Below, in pieces: positions 1-24,254 of a DNA stretch of 64,000 bases. This stretch comes from Glandiceps talaboti. Lineage: Eukaryota; Hemichordata; Enteropneusta; Spengelidae. Position numbers and translations under genes: made by a program. Every line of letters begins with the position of its first letter. Positions within the stretch are counted from its first letter, which is position 1. The DNA lies in contig NC_135571.1 of NCBI RefSeq assembly GCF_964340395.1, forward strand, positions 354,001 through 418,000. The letters run 5' to 3'. The notes beneath the pieces were generated by a model that saw nothing but the letters and a program-made list of their open reading frames with translations, made no database searches and had not been told where the DNA came from.

Positions 1-174
1 CAGGGACAGATTTCCATGAGAAATTATATCGCTACTGTCATTAATTTCAGGTGGGTATTTAAGAGTCATTCTCACTAAGTACTGTTACTGTTATAATATG
101 CTTCTCTGACATGTTTATTAGCAGGTGACGTGGTGGGGCTATTACATTGGGTTCTGTCCATCTGTTTATCCACC

Positions 175-550
175 ATTATATTATACCAGTATATTGATGG
201 CGCAAATCGAGAGATCTGATTGGTCTAGACATCGAACTAGCGTGTCTAAAATGAGCGATAATGCACAGTTGGCACGCATCCAAATTTCGATGTTCACTGT
301 TCGTCTACGAACATTGCAGTCCGTGCAGGGATGGGGGCACAAATGAAACCAGAAAACATTGCGCCTTATCTTGTTTCCGATATTTTCAATATACTGGTAT
401 AATATAATAGCGATAAACCACCCCCTGGGAATGGTATACCACTCGGTTTTGACCAGTGAACTCATTACATGTACTCGCTATCGCTCGTGCATATATTTCA
501 TTCACTGGTCAAAACCTCTTGGTATACCATCCCCAGGGGTGGTTTATTGC
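175..550. mobile_element. Nested fold-back (MITE-like) element
   Basis: Two nested inverted repeats are visible. The outer arms are 175-195 and 388-408, which are perfect reverse complements over 21 bp. The inner arms are 411-461 and 501-550 (about 50 bp with a few mismatches), around a 39-bp loop. No coding potential is seen, so the short open frames here are chance. This looks like one or two non-autonomous fold-back elements in sequence upstream of the phosphatase exons, probably intronic. I could not define target-site duplications. Confidence 0.6.
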
Positions 551-1094
551 TTAAATGCACACTCATTTCTTAGACAAGCATCCACCTATCGACCAAACTT
601 GGTACAAAGGTAGAACACTATCCAGGCATATATGCGCATCAATTAATTATGCGTCCTTGACCATATGGCAAAATAATCTTATTTGTTATAAAACGCACAT
701 TTTGCCTGATATCTCCTGAAGTTTGATTCATACAGACACCATTTAATTGTCTATCCCTGCATTATTAATGGAAGCTTTCTATAAGACTTTAACCTTGACC
801 AACAGTTTCAAGATTAAATAGCTGAAATTGTGGCTTCTACCCCAATTCTGGAAGTTAAATACAGAGACTTCATTCAAGTGTTTACACCCATAATATCAAA
901 AGTAAGCTTTCTTATTATACCATGATCTTTGACCTTAACCAGCATGCTCCAGGTCAAATAGCCAATTGCACAATAAATTATGATGTTTTCTCTGTAGAAA
1001 ATGCCATTCAAGGATGGATGGGTAAGTTTGGATGGATAAGCTTCAAACACTTTACAAACTGAGAGTAAAACTGTTAGATTTGTTTTGCCAACAG
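551..1094. other. No gene seen; probable intron of the phosphatase gene
   Basis: AT-rich sequence with no recognisable exon. A short acceptor-to-donor interval near 996-1020 could be a tiny exon but encodes nothing I can place, so it is not called. The upstream juxtamembrane, transmembrane and fibronectin exons expected for a receptor phosphatase are not in the window. Confidence 0.4.
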
Positions 1095-11513
<10,419 letters not shown>

Positions 11514-11538
11514 AGAAGTCAAGATGATATGTAACCTC

Positions 11539-11544
11539 AATAAA
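11539..11544 (+). terminator. AATAAA, possible poly(A) signal of the phosphatase gene
   Basis: A canonical hexamer lies 26 bases after the proposed stop at 11511-11513. It is close to the stop, and further AATAAA hexamers follow near 12284 and 12571, so the real 3' end could be farther on. Confidence 0.4.
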
Positions 11545-11803
11545 ATGAAGTTTTAATGAATTATGGACAATCTCATCTAAAGAAGATCTGAAAAGTTTTG
11601 TTTAATTAAGACAGAAGAAATGCTATATTTGGAGATGTGAGCGGGAGGACACATACTACATTTGTACTCAAGACCGTGCTGATAAAATGGACAAACTTAC
11701 CATTGTCTTGTTATTTAGCATGAAACTTAGATACATGTAGTTTCCAATACATCATATTCTAGTAATCTGAAAGATACAATTATAAAGTATTGTTTCAATG
11801 TTT

Positions 11804-11820
11804 GGCCACTAGGGGGCACT
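11804..11820 (+). promoter_or_regulatory. CTCF-like motif
   Basis: GGCCACTAGGGGGCACT closely fits the known bilaterian CTCF core (CCAnnAGGGGGC). A sequence match only; occupancy is unknown. Confidence 0.35.
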
Positions 11821-12702
11821 TTTCAAACAGAGATTTTTGGTAGGTAGTATCGGCCAGAATTGTCCAGTACTGTTACAGTAGTAGACTTGAAAAGTCATCC
11901 TGTCCTCAATATTTCATGGCCAATTTTTAATGTCATAGCGACATTTGTAAGTTTTGCATTTTTGACTCTACTTATCATGTAGTCACCACCAAGGAGTAAA
12001 ACCTTACCTTCAGTCATTTTGTGTAAACTTGCACCATTGTATGGAGCAGACAAACAAATCTATACACCGAAAATTGTTAAAAGTACCGATAATTGGACAT
12101 TGTACATCTCTTCATTAGAGGTTTACTTTATACAAGTGGTACAGTAACAGTTTGAAATTATGATCACATTGGGGCACTGAATTTAGGGTGTAGACTTAAA
12201 AATCAATTTGATTGGATTTACTGTTACTATTTTATATGTGTACTTGTACATAAATAGTATACATTTACCCACAGATGAAATTAATAAATTAGATGTCCTG
12301 ACATAAAAATTACTACTATTAAAGTAGGATATTAGAATATGCTGTATTGGAACATACAGGATTGTATGTGTATGTGTGTTTATTCCAAAATAATTAGTTT
12401 TTCAATTATTTATTCACGTAATTTTGTGAAGTCGACTTCATTTTCTAACTCAACATTATCCCAGAAAAAAATTGTGGGGTCATTTTATAGTTTTGACTTC
12501 ATTTACTAAAGTTTAACCAGTCGCCAAGAAAGAATTAGGAAGATATGAAATCATTTTTAGATGCAAATTCTAATAAATTTAGAAAGCAAATGTATATATA
12601 TATATATAATATGTAATATAAAGATATTTTATCAGAAATTTGCCTATTTTTTTAAATTGATACCAATCATAAAATGTGCAGAGACTAAGTTACCCTTAAA
12701 AT

Positions 12703-14726
12703 GCCAAGTACTGTATTACAGCCATACTCTCTGAGCCATGTACTGTATTATAGCCATACTCTCTGAGCCAAGTACTGTATTACAGCCATACTCTCTGAGC
12801 CAAGTACTGTATTACAGCCATACTCTCTGAGCCAAGTACTGTATTACAGCCATACTCTCTGAGCCAAGTACTGTATTACAGCCATACTCTCTGAGCCAAG
12901 TACTGTATTACAGCCATACTCTCTGAGCCAAGTACTGTATTACAGCCATACTCTCTGAGCCAAGTACTGTATTACAGCCATACTCTCTGAGCCAAGTACT
13001 GTATTACAGCCATACTCTCTGAGCCATGTACTGTATTACAGCCATACTCTCTGAGCCATGTACTGTATTACAGCCATACTCTCTGAGCCAAGTACTGTAT
13101 TACAGCCATACTCTCTGAGCCAAGTACTGTATTACAGCCATACTCACTGAGCCAAGTACTGTATTACAGCCATACTCTCTGAGCCAAGTACTGTATTACA
13201 GCCATACTATCTGAGCCAAGTACTGTATTACAGCCATACTCTCTGAGCCAAGTACTGTATTACAGCCATACTCTCTGAGCCAAGTACTGTATTACAGCCA
13301 TACTCTCTGAGCCAAGTACTGTATTACAGCCATACTCTCTGAGCCATGTACTGTATTACAGCCATACTCTCTGAGCCATGTACTGTATTACAGCCATACT
13401 CTCTGAGCCAAGTACTGTATTATAGCCATACTCTCTGAGCCAAGTACTGTATTACAGCCATACTCTCTGAGCCAAGTACTGTATTACAGCCATACTCTCT
13501 GAGCCATGTACTGTATTACAGCCATACTCTCTGAGCCAAGTACTGTATTATAGCCATACTCTCTGAGCCAAGTACTGTATTACAGCCATACTCTCTGAGC
13601 CAAGTACTGTATTACAGCCATACTCTCTGAGCCAAGTACTGTATTACAGCCATACTCTCTGAGCCATGTACTGTATTACAGCCATACTCTCTGAGCCAAG
13701 TACTGTATTACAGCCATACTCTCTGAGCCAAGTACTGTATTACAGCCATACTCTCTGAGCCATGTACTGTATTACAGCCATACTCTCTGAGCCAAGTACT
13801 GTATTACAGCCATACTCTCTGAGCCAAGTACTGTATTACAGCCATACTATCTGAGCCAAGTACTGTATTACAGCCATACTCTCTGAGCCAAGTACTGTAT
13901 TACAGCCATACTCTCTGAGCCAAGTACTGTATTACAGCCATACTCTCTGAGCCATGTACTGTATTACAGCCATACTATCTGAGCCATGTACTGTATTACA
14001 GCCATACTCTCTGAGCCAAGTACTGTATTACAGCCATACTATCTGAGCCATGTACTGTATTATAGCCATACTCTCTGAGCCATGTACTGTATTATAGCCA
14101 TACTCTCTGAGCCAAGTACTGTATTGCAGCCATACTCTCTGAGCCATGTACTGTATTACAGCCATACTCTCTGAGCCATGTACTGTATTATAGCCATACT
14201 CTCTGAGCCAAGTACTGTATTACAGCCATACTCTCTGAGCCATGTACTGTATTAGAGCCATACTCTCTGAGCCAAGTACTGTATTACAGCCATACTATCT
14301 GAGCCAAGTACTGTATTACAGCCATACTCTCTGAGCCAAGTACTGTATTACAGCCATACTCTCTGAGCCATGTACTGTATTACAGCCATACTCTCTGAGC
14401 CAAGTACTGTATTACAGCCATACTATCTGAGCCAAGTACTGTATTACAGCCATACTCTCTGAGCCAAGTACTGTATTACAGCCATACTCTCTGAGCCATG
14501 TACTGTATTATAGCCATACTCGCTGAGCCAAGTACTGTATTACAGCCATACTCTCTGAGCCAAGTACTGTATTATAGCCATACTCTCTGAGCCATGTACT
14601 GTATTACAGCCATACTCTCTGAGCCATGTACTGTATTACAGCCATACTCTCTGAGCCAAGTACTGTATTACAGCCATACTCTCTGAGCCAAGTACTGTAT
14701 TACAGCCATACTCTCTGAGCCAAGTA
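12703..14726. repeat. 32-bp minisatellite array, ~63 copies (2.0 kb)
   Basis: The unit is GCCAAGTACTGTATTACAGC plus CATACTCTCTGA. Copies are almost identical. Variation is concentrated at a few sites: AAG versus ATG after GCC, TTACAG versus TTATAG, and CTCTC versus CTATC. This suggests recent homogenisation. It lies downstream of the phosphatase gene and has no coding role. Confidence 0.97.
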
Positions 14727-16240
14727 AGGCTATATTGCTAAAAGTTGGTTATAGGCAAGTAAACACTACATGTATATCTAAGCCAATGTAGTGTAGACAA
14801 ACTGAAATCCATTCAGTAGTGAACCCTTAGGGTATACTACCATATTTAGTTGTTGATAGCATAACTCAATTTCAGTATATTGTAAATTATGCATAGTAAA
14901 TATTATTTTTAAAATCAGATTGTTAATTTTTACATCATTTGTAATCCTTCAAATAGTTTTAGTGTGTTAATATAATTGTATTCCATACAATACATACACA
15001 GACAAAAGTCAAAATCAGTACTGTTTTTTGAAAAGCAAAATAAATTGTGTTCACAATCAGAGGTAAAGAAAACCTCAACCATATTATCCCCAGAGTTATA
15101 CTGGCCATTAGGGGTAAGAGTAGAACTCATACAGGTAGATTACGAAAAATAGATATTCAGACTACAAACGTAGATGTTAAGAAAATATGTCTGATACTTA
15201 CAATAAACTTCATGATCTCTTGCACATAGCAAGTATATTTTTAGATTTTTGAGGAAATATAAAATATCTTGGTTGACATTTCCATGACCTCTATGACGAT
15301 GGAGATTTACATCCTTGTGTTCCCATAGTTACAAGAAAAGACTACTTAGTTAGAGTGAAAATTTTAAATATATTCAGTATCCTGGCTAGAATGAAGTATT
15401 TTGGCAATTAGGAACACAAGAGTTGAACAATATGCTTATAATTTGATGTGAAAGTATTCAAATATGGCATCTGATGTACTACTCACAGATTGGTTATTAA
15501 AGTTGACCATTACGTATTGTGTGAATATTTCATATTAAATATGGAATCTACTGTCCAACTTACAGCTGTATTTAGAATTCTAATTGTCAACACTATCAGG
15601 AGTAATAATTCTAATTGTCAACTATATCAGGAGTAATAATTCTAGGTACATGTACTTGAAATAGAATATTACTCCCTAGGTGCATCATAAAAATAATGAA
15701 CATTCGATTTCTTAGTCGATACTACAACTTCCACTCCATGCGCTTCACATGCATTATTATATTAAGGTGCGTGTGAGAATAAGTCGACTTTCTTGTTCTA
15801 TTTTGATCCTCTAGCATTAGGTAAAATCCTACTGTAAGTACCCAGAATTGTAATATCAACATATTTCCTCTTCTGAATAGATCTAATTCTTATTCAGACT
15901 TTCTGTGTCCTCAATCAATAGGACCAAAAATACTGATGAAGAAAATGTAATATAAACTTGTTCTCAATGAGCAGAAAAACATAAAATTCTTAATTAGAGA
16001 AAGAATTCCTACCATAATGAAGAGACAAAGTCAGTGATAAATGTCATTAAAAGTTTTTTAGATTTTGTACTGTATGATAAAATAATAGTAATATCATAGA
16101 AATATGAATTTATATAATTTATATTCCACAATTTACTTCAAGACATTCTGGTCTGACTAACAATATTTACGATGTGAAGATGTAATTTAAAAGTAAAATG
16201 ATATTTAAGCAGTATGAACTTATGTGTGTTGTCTCTTAGT
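14727..16240. other. No gene seen
   Basis: AT-rich sequence. The only structure noted is a short direct repeat around 15575-15640 (ATTCTAATTGTCAAC twice). The 60-66 codon open frames here show no recognisable domain. Confidence 0.5.
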
Positions 16241-16277
16241 CTTGGTTACCCAGACTCTGGTTTGGGGATCGAGGTCT

Positions 16278-16535
16278 CGTAGGCAGAGCCCCCAGCTGCA
16301 AGAGTCTGGGTACCTGAGACTAGTTGTCTTGTAGGCAGAGCCCCCAGCTGCAAGAGTCTGGGTAACTGAGACTAGTGGTCTCATAAGCAGAGCCCCCAGC
16401 TGCAAGAGTCTGGGTAACTGAGACTAGTTGTCTTGTAGGCAGAGCCCCCAGCTGCAAGAGTCTGGGTAACTGAAACCAGTTGTCTCGTAGGCAGAGCCCC
16501 CCAGCTGCAAGAGTCTGGGTAACTGAGACTAGTTG
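16278..16535. repeat. ~52-bp minisatellite, 5 copies
   Basis: The unit contains GCAGAGCCCCCAGCTGCAAG followed by AGTCTGGGTAACTGAGAC. It is GC-richer than its surroundings. Confidence 0.9.
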
Positions 16536-17388
16536 TCTATATGAATTTTAAGCTTCTAGTAATATCAGTAACTAACTGAAAAGTACTGTTTATTTTGTAT
16601 GAAACTGAGATTTGATTTGTATAAGATAGGGTAAAAGTGGGGGGGGGGGTTATGTGGTGAAAGAACAGTACTTTAAAATCAAAATCAAGGTCATCCTTGT
16701 TATTTCATTCTTTAGCATGATATTTTAAAATATATTGTTGACTGGTTAGCAATTGGCAAATTACTTTTACTGACTTACATTGTAGTATAAAACAGTTATT
16801 TTGTAAAGATCACATTTCAGCTAAATGTGTCTCTACTCTCTAATTTCCATGGAAACAGTCATTGTAGTATGAAGTTGCAAGAAAATAACACCTAAAAGTG
16901 ATCTGCAGCTGACAGCCACATCTCTGAAATGTAGGTAAGACTTTCTCAATCTTTGTGAATACAGTAGTATTCAGTTTGGCAAATACTTTGTTCTCACAAT
17001 AGATAAAGTCATACAACATATGGATTCTTAGTGTCACAAGCCCTCATTGTTATCACTGTCTACCATTTCTAATAGCCGATAGTCCCTTATAAGATAGATA
17101 CTGGAGAAATGTATTCAAATATTAGATGGATTTCAGTCAAAATATTGAATTATTAGATTAATACTTCTTAGAAGTCTAAAAATTGTATATAATGATTAAT
17201 ATGAAGGATATGTCAAACTATAATTTCACCAAAATCGTTTTCCGTATTTTAAAGGCATAATCAATACATTTAACCTTTCTACTTTACAACTATCCTAATC
17301 TACAGATACATGTTGTAATAACAATTTTGGATTTTCTGTCTTTTATCCCATTCTTTTATATAATACTGTCATTTATATACATACTCAG

Positions 17389-17742
17389 GAACATTTATAT
17401 TTCAGTGATTTTAGCTGGCAGACTAAATGCTACTTAACCTAAAATACAATTTGTATGTCAAAGGAACATTTATATTTCAGTGATTTTAGCTGGCAGACTA
17501 AATGTTACTTAAGCTAAAATACAATTTGTATGTCAAAGGAACATTTATATTTCAGTGATTTTAGCAGGTAGACTAAATGTTACTTAAGCTAAAATACAAT
17601 TTGTATGTCAAAGGAACATTTATATTTCAGTGATTTTAGCTGGCAGACTAAATGTTACTTAACCTAAAATACAATTTGTATGTCAAAGGAACATTTATAT
17701 TTCAGTGATTTTAGCTGGCAGACTAAATGTTACTTAACCTAT
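17389..17742. repeat. ~73-bp minisatellite, 5 copies
   Basis: The unit starts AGGAACATTTATATTTCAGT and includes GACTAAATGTTACTTAA. Near identical copies. Confidence 0.9.
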
Positions 17743-20074
17743 GTTCTGATATTAAGTGATTCACTAAAACAAACCTAGTATATGTATGTATTCTTAAATG
17801 TGACCGACAAACTTGCTTAAAATAAAAGTTATGTGAAGTCCATATTATGTTCAAATGATGTCCTAACATATACAACATCAAAGTATCTTGTAAACAGAAT
17901 AATCATATGTTAATTATTTAATCTAGTGTATGGTATGGTATTACCATTTTATGTTATCACACTTAAAGACCAATCAGGTTGTTGGGTTTTAGTAATGAAT
18001 GTATTATTCCTGTTTTATGAAAGGTGTTTTAGAACCTGTCAACAGTGGACAAATTTTGATTTGTTAGTACTACAGTACAAACGGTGTTGCCTCCGAGTCG
18101 GTGTTTGACTCGTGAGACATCAGGATTTTGATACAAATTTCAACTCCAAACTAACAATAACAGAGAGACCACACACACTAGGATCCTTTTACCCAATCAC
18201 ATTGAAAAGTGAGAAGCATTGTTATTCTTGTACAATGTAGTAGAAAAAACGTTAATTCTGAAAACATTACTCATTACTTGATGATTTGAATGGCTTCAAT
18301 TGTTTACTTCCAACTGATAATCAACATGTTTATTGTACTACATCCCAACTCTGGACAACACCTCTACAAGAGTTTATTTGAATTTGAAGTTGTCTGAGAG
18401 TGTCAAAAATGTCATGTCACTAAGAGTGAAACACCAAGGCAATACCATTTGTTCTGTGAACACATTTGATAAGATAGTCAGGCTTTTATTTCTCAATCAA
18501 ATCAAATAAAACTCACTATACATGTATGGAGTGAAGTGATAGATTTGCCAACAAACACAGTCAATATGCCGTGAAATTGCTATTGAAAACTTCCAACAAA
18601 CCATGCAATATTTATAAATGTATTTGAAGAAAATAAATTTTGACAGTATTTTTGGAAATATTACCATTTTTGATATTAAGCAGAGAGTATATTTTGGTAT
18701 TGATTTCTTTCAATGGTTGTTCTAATATTGGGTGTAATTTTTTTATAAACTGGTGTATGTTTTTTTTTATATATATTTAATGTTTTTTGTAATCAAGTAA
18801 CTCAATGTTTGTGCACTTAAAATATTTGTAATAAATAACTCAAGTGTGTATATATGATATGGTGGTGGTTTTATTCTAATGTGCTACATATCGGTATTGT
18901 TAAAACATACCAATTCTTGTATCATGATCAAAAGGTTGTAATTACTTATGAATAACGTTTCACCTGCTCAGGTCGGCAGGCTTTATCAAATTCTTGTTTA
19001 CTGGCTCTACTGCTACGTAAGTAATTAGAAATCTTAGTTGTGACACAAGTATTAATAATTAAAATAGACTTTTAAAACTTATGAGACTCTTCACACAATT
19101 GATATTTAGTGAAAGAAAAAACTGAAGCCTTTATCCACACCTGTGGACTTGTTCACCAGTCTAATGTCCTGGGTTGGTCACATGACTCATCACTGAAATC
19201 ATGTGACAAAAAAATGGAATCCCAGATGTTTGAAATTTGAAAACGACCCCTTGTCTCGTTTCAGATCAGGATTAGATTTCCTACTACTATGGTATTTTCC
19301 ATTCTTTTGTCACATGAATCAAGTGATAGATGAGTCAGGTAGCCAAACTGGAACATCAGACTTGTGAACAAGTCCAAGTTTCTGAATAAGTTTTGCTTTT
19401 TCTAAATATCCATTGTGTGTAGTGTCTCAAAAAGTGTAATTGTCTGTGTCAATACCTGCTCAGATGAGCATACATTTATCAGTATAACTAATTACAGTTA
19501 CTGTACTGTTGTGCTACTTATTTGAACTGTTTCCAGATTTTTTTTTGAGTCTGGCAAACTTTTTTACCATTTAAGATGCTCTGTACTTAATTACTACTAT
19601 AGTGGCGCTATTATACATTTTATACAAGTGCTAACTTTGACAGTCGTGAATATTCACTGTTTCAGTATGACATTCCTTTCAAGACAAAAGGTTATTCTAT
19701 TAATTGTCATCTATAATTATTCTTAATAATTCAATCTCTAATGAGTGTAAGGTGTCTAAAGGTTCACAGTAATATAACAGTTATACTGCCAAATAAATTG
19801 TCTTGATGATTAGAAATACTCTATACAGCTAAAACAGGAAGTGTTTGTGAGAACTCTGAATGCAACATAATACATTTAAGATCAAAGCTGACTGTCAATC
19901 AAATTGACATTGTATTACTTCATAGATAATAACACTTATAATGCTGAACATGACAATATTGTGATGGAGTTTTCTAACTGATGGAATCTCAACAAATCTC
20001 TTTTCTCTTGTAATACGGTTGTACAGTAGAAGACATTGATTAATATACATGAAAGGTTTTAAGCTAAACAGTAC

Positions 20075-20078
<4 letters not shown>
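17743..20078. other. No gene seen
   Basis: Intergenic AT-rich sequence. A stretch near 18295-18450 (GATAATCAACATG and neighbours) has a diverged relative near 62320-62490, so part of it is a dispersed repeat. No supported exon. Confidence 0.45.

Positions 20079-20164
<86 letters not shown>
20079..20164. repeat. (CT)n microsatellite, ~43 units
   Basis: Uninterrupted CT dinucleotides. Open frames on both strands reading Ser-Leu or Arg-Glu repeats are artefacts. Confidence 0.97.
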
Positions 20165-20168
<4 letters not shown>

Positions 20169-21089
20169 ATGTGGGAGAGGGCATTGTACATAATTGAAAT
20201 ATGTAGCAATAATTTGAGTCTGGATATAATTTGGAACCTTTCATAGGGTCATCCTGAATATATCAAACGTGACATTGCTTTCCATCATTCTTAATAATTA
20301 TGCTTGTCTAATATTTTGCAATCAGTAGACTCTTGAAAGTGTCTCTTTGACCATAAACACCTGTCAGACATTTGTTGAATTTAAAGATAAACTACTGTAT
20401 AGTCAAGTATTAAAATGCTTACATCTCAGTCCTAAATACACTCTCTCCTAAGAACCCTGAACAAAATACATCCTACACTTTATACTTGTCATTTACCAAC
20501 AACCTATCTCTTTGCATGTATTTCTACCATGTATTGTAATTATGTCTACAATGAATGGAACAGTGCTCACAAAATCTGATATGAAATGTCAATAATTTCT
20601 TTATCTTTCATTTCACTATTTGTAAAATTTAGTCAAGTACTACATGTTTATTTACTTTCTTATGTGCTATGTACTTAAGTCATATGATATATATTGGAAA
20701 GCAATAAACAGTTTTAATAATGTCATGATTTGTGTGATGTTTGATATATATAGAAAAGTACTCTTACTAATTCAAATTTTATAACAGAATTGAATGTGGT
20801 TGTAGATCCATCCATTTAGTGTGACATGGAAGGAAAATGAAATCCACCAATAGCCTCCAGACCAAAATAATATATAGTTTGACATGTTATGGATGTATGT
20901 GATCAAGGGCCATTAGTAACATAACCTTTTAATGAATATATACTGCTGAGGTACGTCACTCACAATGGTAGTGTGCAAGATTATGACAACAATGTCATCC
21001 CTCATAATTTATGAAAATTAATAACTTGTTTTCAACATGTGAGAGTAGGAGGACATTTGTCTGTGGTGTATTAATTTAGAGTCTAGCCA

Positions 21090-21670
21090 TCAAATATTTG
21101 GTAAAGGTTTAAAGAAAATCCTCTGTAAAGTATATAATTGTGGGTCTTAGCCACACACACACACATATTTGGTAACAGGTTATAAAATCCTCTTGTGAAG
21201 TGTTACTTTCTGTAAAGTATTTAGATTTGGAGTCTAGTCACACCACATATATTTGGTAACAGGTTTAATGAAAATACCCTGTAAAGTTTATTAATGTGGG
21301 TCTTATTAACCACACACACCAGGTTTTATCAAGGTCTTCCAGAAAGTATAGAAATTTGGAGTCTAACCACACAAACATATATTTGGTAACAGATTTATTA
21401 AAACGCCTTTGTAAAGTGTATTTATTAGGAGTCTAAGCCACACCAAACCACAATTGTCTTAACAGCAGTACTAACTTGACAGACACCCTGTACATTTTTC
21501 GTTGTGTTGGCAGAAAAATGGGCTCTAGCTGGCTTGCGGGAATAAACCAGACACACACATGTTCGGTGACAGGTTTAATAAAAATCCACTGTAATTTGTG
21601 TATTTGGAGTGTTAACACATGTCACACACATAATTGGTAACTGAATGATAAAAGTCCTTTCCAGAGTATA
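21090..21670. repeat. Diverged tandem repeat, ~65-70 bp units
   Basis: Recurring blocks contain ATTTGGTAACAGGTTTA, then CTGTAAAGT, then GGAGTCTA and CCACACACA. About eight diverged copies; older than the other arrays judging by their differences. Confidence 0.7.
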
Positions 21671-21848
21671 AATTTGTAGTCTTGCCCCCCCCCCCCCACA
21701 CACACACATATATGGAGGTACAGTCATTATAATTATGGAATAAAACAATTCTCAAAAAAATGTTCCAGATATAGCTTTTGTGGTTTTAAAGTGGTCAATG
21801 TCATATGGATGAGAATCGGGTATTTATTTTGGATTTTTTATTCATATT

Positions 21849-22317
<469 letters not shown>

Positions 22318-22870
22318 CTGTCTTATCTATATATCTGTATATCTATATGTATTATGTTATTGTTGAGTCAGGTAAGTGACACATTACTGGTACCCTCAAC
22401 AAACACCATGGACTGAGCTGGCCCATGGATGCAGTGGAATAATTTTCTTGACAAACAAGATCCAAAACATTTGGTTATCAATGTTTTGAATTTAATCTAT
22501 AGGGCGCCCTCACCGTGTGTTTATTTTCTGCCTTTGTTTCTATTAATTTTTGCATTCTTATTACGTTATCCACCTATCATTTGTAAGTTGGCCACCTGTA
22601 TGAGTTCTGTGTGAGATTATAATTTCAAGAATAAATAAAAAAAGGATAATTTTGTTGTCTGAACATTTATAATTGGCTCTCGAGCTGAATCCAACTCTAG
22701 CAAAACGAAGATAAACATAAGGTCACCTGTAGATTGCAGTATACAGCCCAAAAGTGCGATTTCTTCACAAAGGTCAAAAAAGGCGAAATTGGGGTACATT
22801 CGACTGCAAAAACTACTTATTGCGTATGTAGAGACGCCCGATTTCAAAGTAAGCATTGATTTAATTGTTA

Positions 22871-22980
22871 TAGCGCCCCCTCGCGGTTATAGTCAGAAAG
22901 TTATTTTTAGTTTACCAAGGACAACATGGCGCTGATTTTGAACTTGCCGTCGTGAGCAGCTCGGCGTATTTACCAGTTTT
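22871..22980 (+). promoter_or_regulatory. CpG-rich patch with CTCF-like motif; possible promoter and first exon
   Basis: TAGCGCCCCCTCGCGGT at 22871-22887 reads on the minus strand as a strong CTCF-type core (CCGCGAGGGGGCGC). It is followed by ATGGCGCTG at 22926 and a donor-like CCGTC|GTGAGC a few codons later. CpG density is clearly higher than in the neighbouring DNA. It could be the start of a small or lost gene upstream of the CDK11-like copy. A possible following exon near 23636 cannot be identified. Confidence 0.3.
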
Positions 22981-23471
22981 TACGGGGTTTATTGAGAGGC
23001 ATGGTGACAGCAGGTGCTAGTATTAGGAAAACAAGTGTTCCGGAATAAACGTGTGTAATTCACAAGGGATTTCATGGTGTGTTCGTATGTGTTTTGATGG
23101 TTGGAACTCCTGAATGCTGGTATTTGGCAGTCCACGTGAGTATCATAGATCATGGAAGTATAACCCAATAGGGTGTCTTCATTAGCCAAAGTTGTTGGGA
23201 TAAATCATCATTTCCATATTTATTTACCCAAAGTTTACTTGTATTGTTCATCAAACAGAAAAGTCAGTATTTCTACATTCCTATTAATACTAGGTTTATG
23301 ATGTACCATGGCAGTATGCTAATATCACACCACCAGGAGATTGTCTGTTTCTTCCATATGGTCAATATGAATTGTAATTGAATCTTGTTTCATAGTATTT
23401 TACTAAACTCAAATTATTTGAAACTCAAAATTCAACTGACATGTACTTTATAATACCATTTAATATATGTA

Positions 23472-23474
<3 letters not shown>

Positions 23475-23511
<37 letters not shown>
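23475..23511. repeat. (GT)n microsatellite
   Basis: About 18 GT units after a short GTAT run. Confidence 0.9.
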
Positions 23512-23514
<3 letters not shown>

Positions 23515-23879
23515 TTTACATACCTATCAATGGACATCTTCATCATCTCTTTTTTTTGTAGAATTTATATTTTGTCATAAACTTTTAACCCAAACTTATT
23601 TCCCCAAACTTTTTTTTAATGTTTTGCCATTTAAGGATACGAGAACAGAGTATTGTCATACGGATCCAAGAACATGGCTGTATCAGTATTATTCTCCAGA
23701 CTGAAAACCTTTGAACCATATGGCTGTGACAAGAAACAAGACTATATGCCACTCCCTGATGTCAACATGATGTGAGATTATTATGGTTTTGAAGATCAAA
23801 CCATGGGCAACCCAGATCCGTATGATGCAGTGTAAGTATGAGTGGGTAATTAACCAGGGTACCAGTGTGGGTTCCAACT

Positions 23880-24226
23880 AAGCTAGTTTTCTATTTTAAG
23901 CAGGGTTCATGCAGTTTACCCAGGGTTCCAATTTACCGGCATTCTATTTTAATCAGGCGTCTATTTTAATCAGGGTTCTAGTTTAGCAAGGGTTCTATTT
24001 TAGGCAGGGCCCCGATTTAACCAGGGTTCTAGTTTAACCAGGGTTCCAGTTTAAATCTTCACCTTGAACTCTGGAAAAAAGCTTGCTTTTAAGTTTTATA
24101 GTTTCTGGTCTAGATAGAATTATTCCCATGTTAACACAGATGTGAATCTATTATTACCAAGAGGCTTGCTATGCGATTAGTAATATCGTACAAAGTTATT
24201 CATTTATTTCCCTTAATTCTTGTCTT
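23880..24226 (+). repeat. Dispersed ~340-bp repeat, plus-orientation copy
   Basis: The left part is built of ~20-bp units of the type CCAGGGTTCTAGTTTAA. The right part is unique (AAGAGGCTTGCTATGCGATT). A clear inverted counterpart lies at 35805-36128. The pair flanks the CDK11-like segment on both sides. Confidence 0.85.
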
Positions 24227-24254
24227 CTGGCAGTGACACAACCTTTCAGTTAAT

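Noticed and set aside
12703-14726. Possible CRISPR-like array
   Set aside because: Units are contiguous with no unique spacers and the context is eukaryotic.
23636-23705. Possible exon (DTRTEYCHTDPRTWLYQYY then stop)
   Set aside because: Has an acceptor-like AAG before it and looks somewhat protein-like, but no family was recognised and the upstream exon cannot be established.
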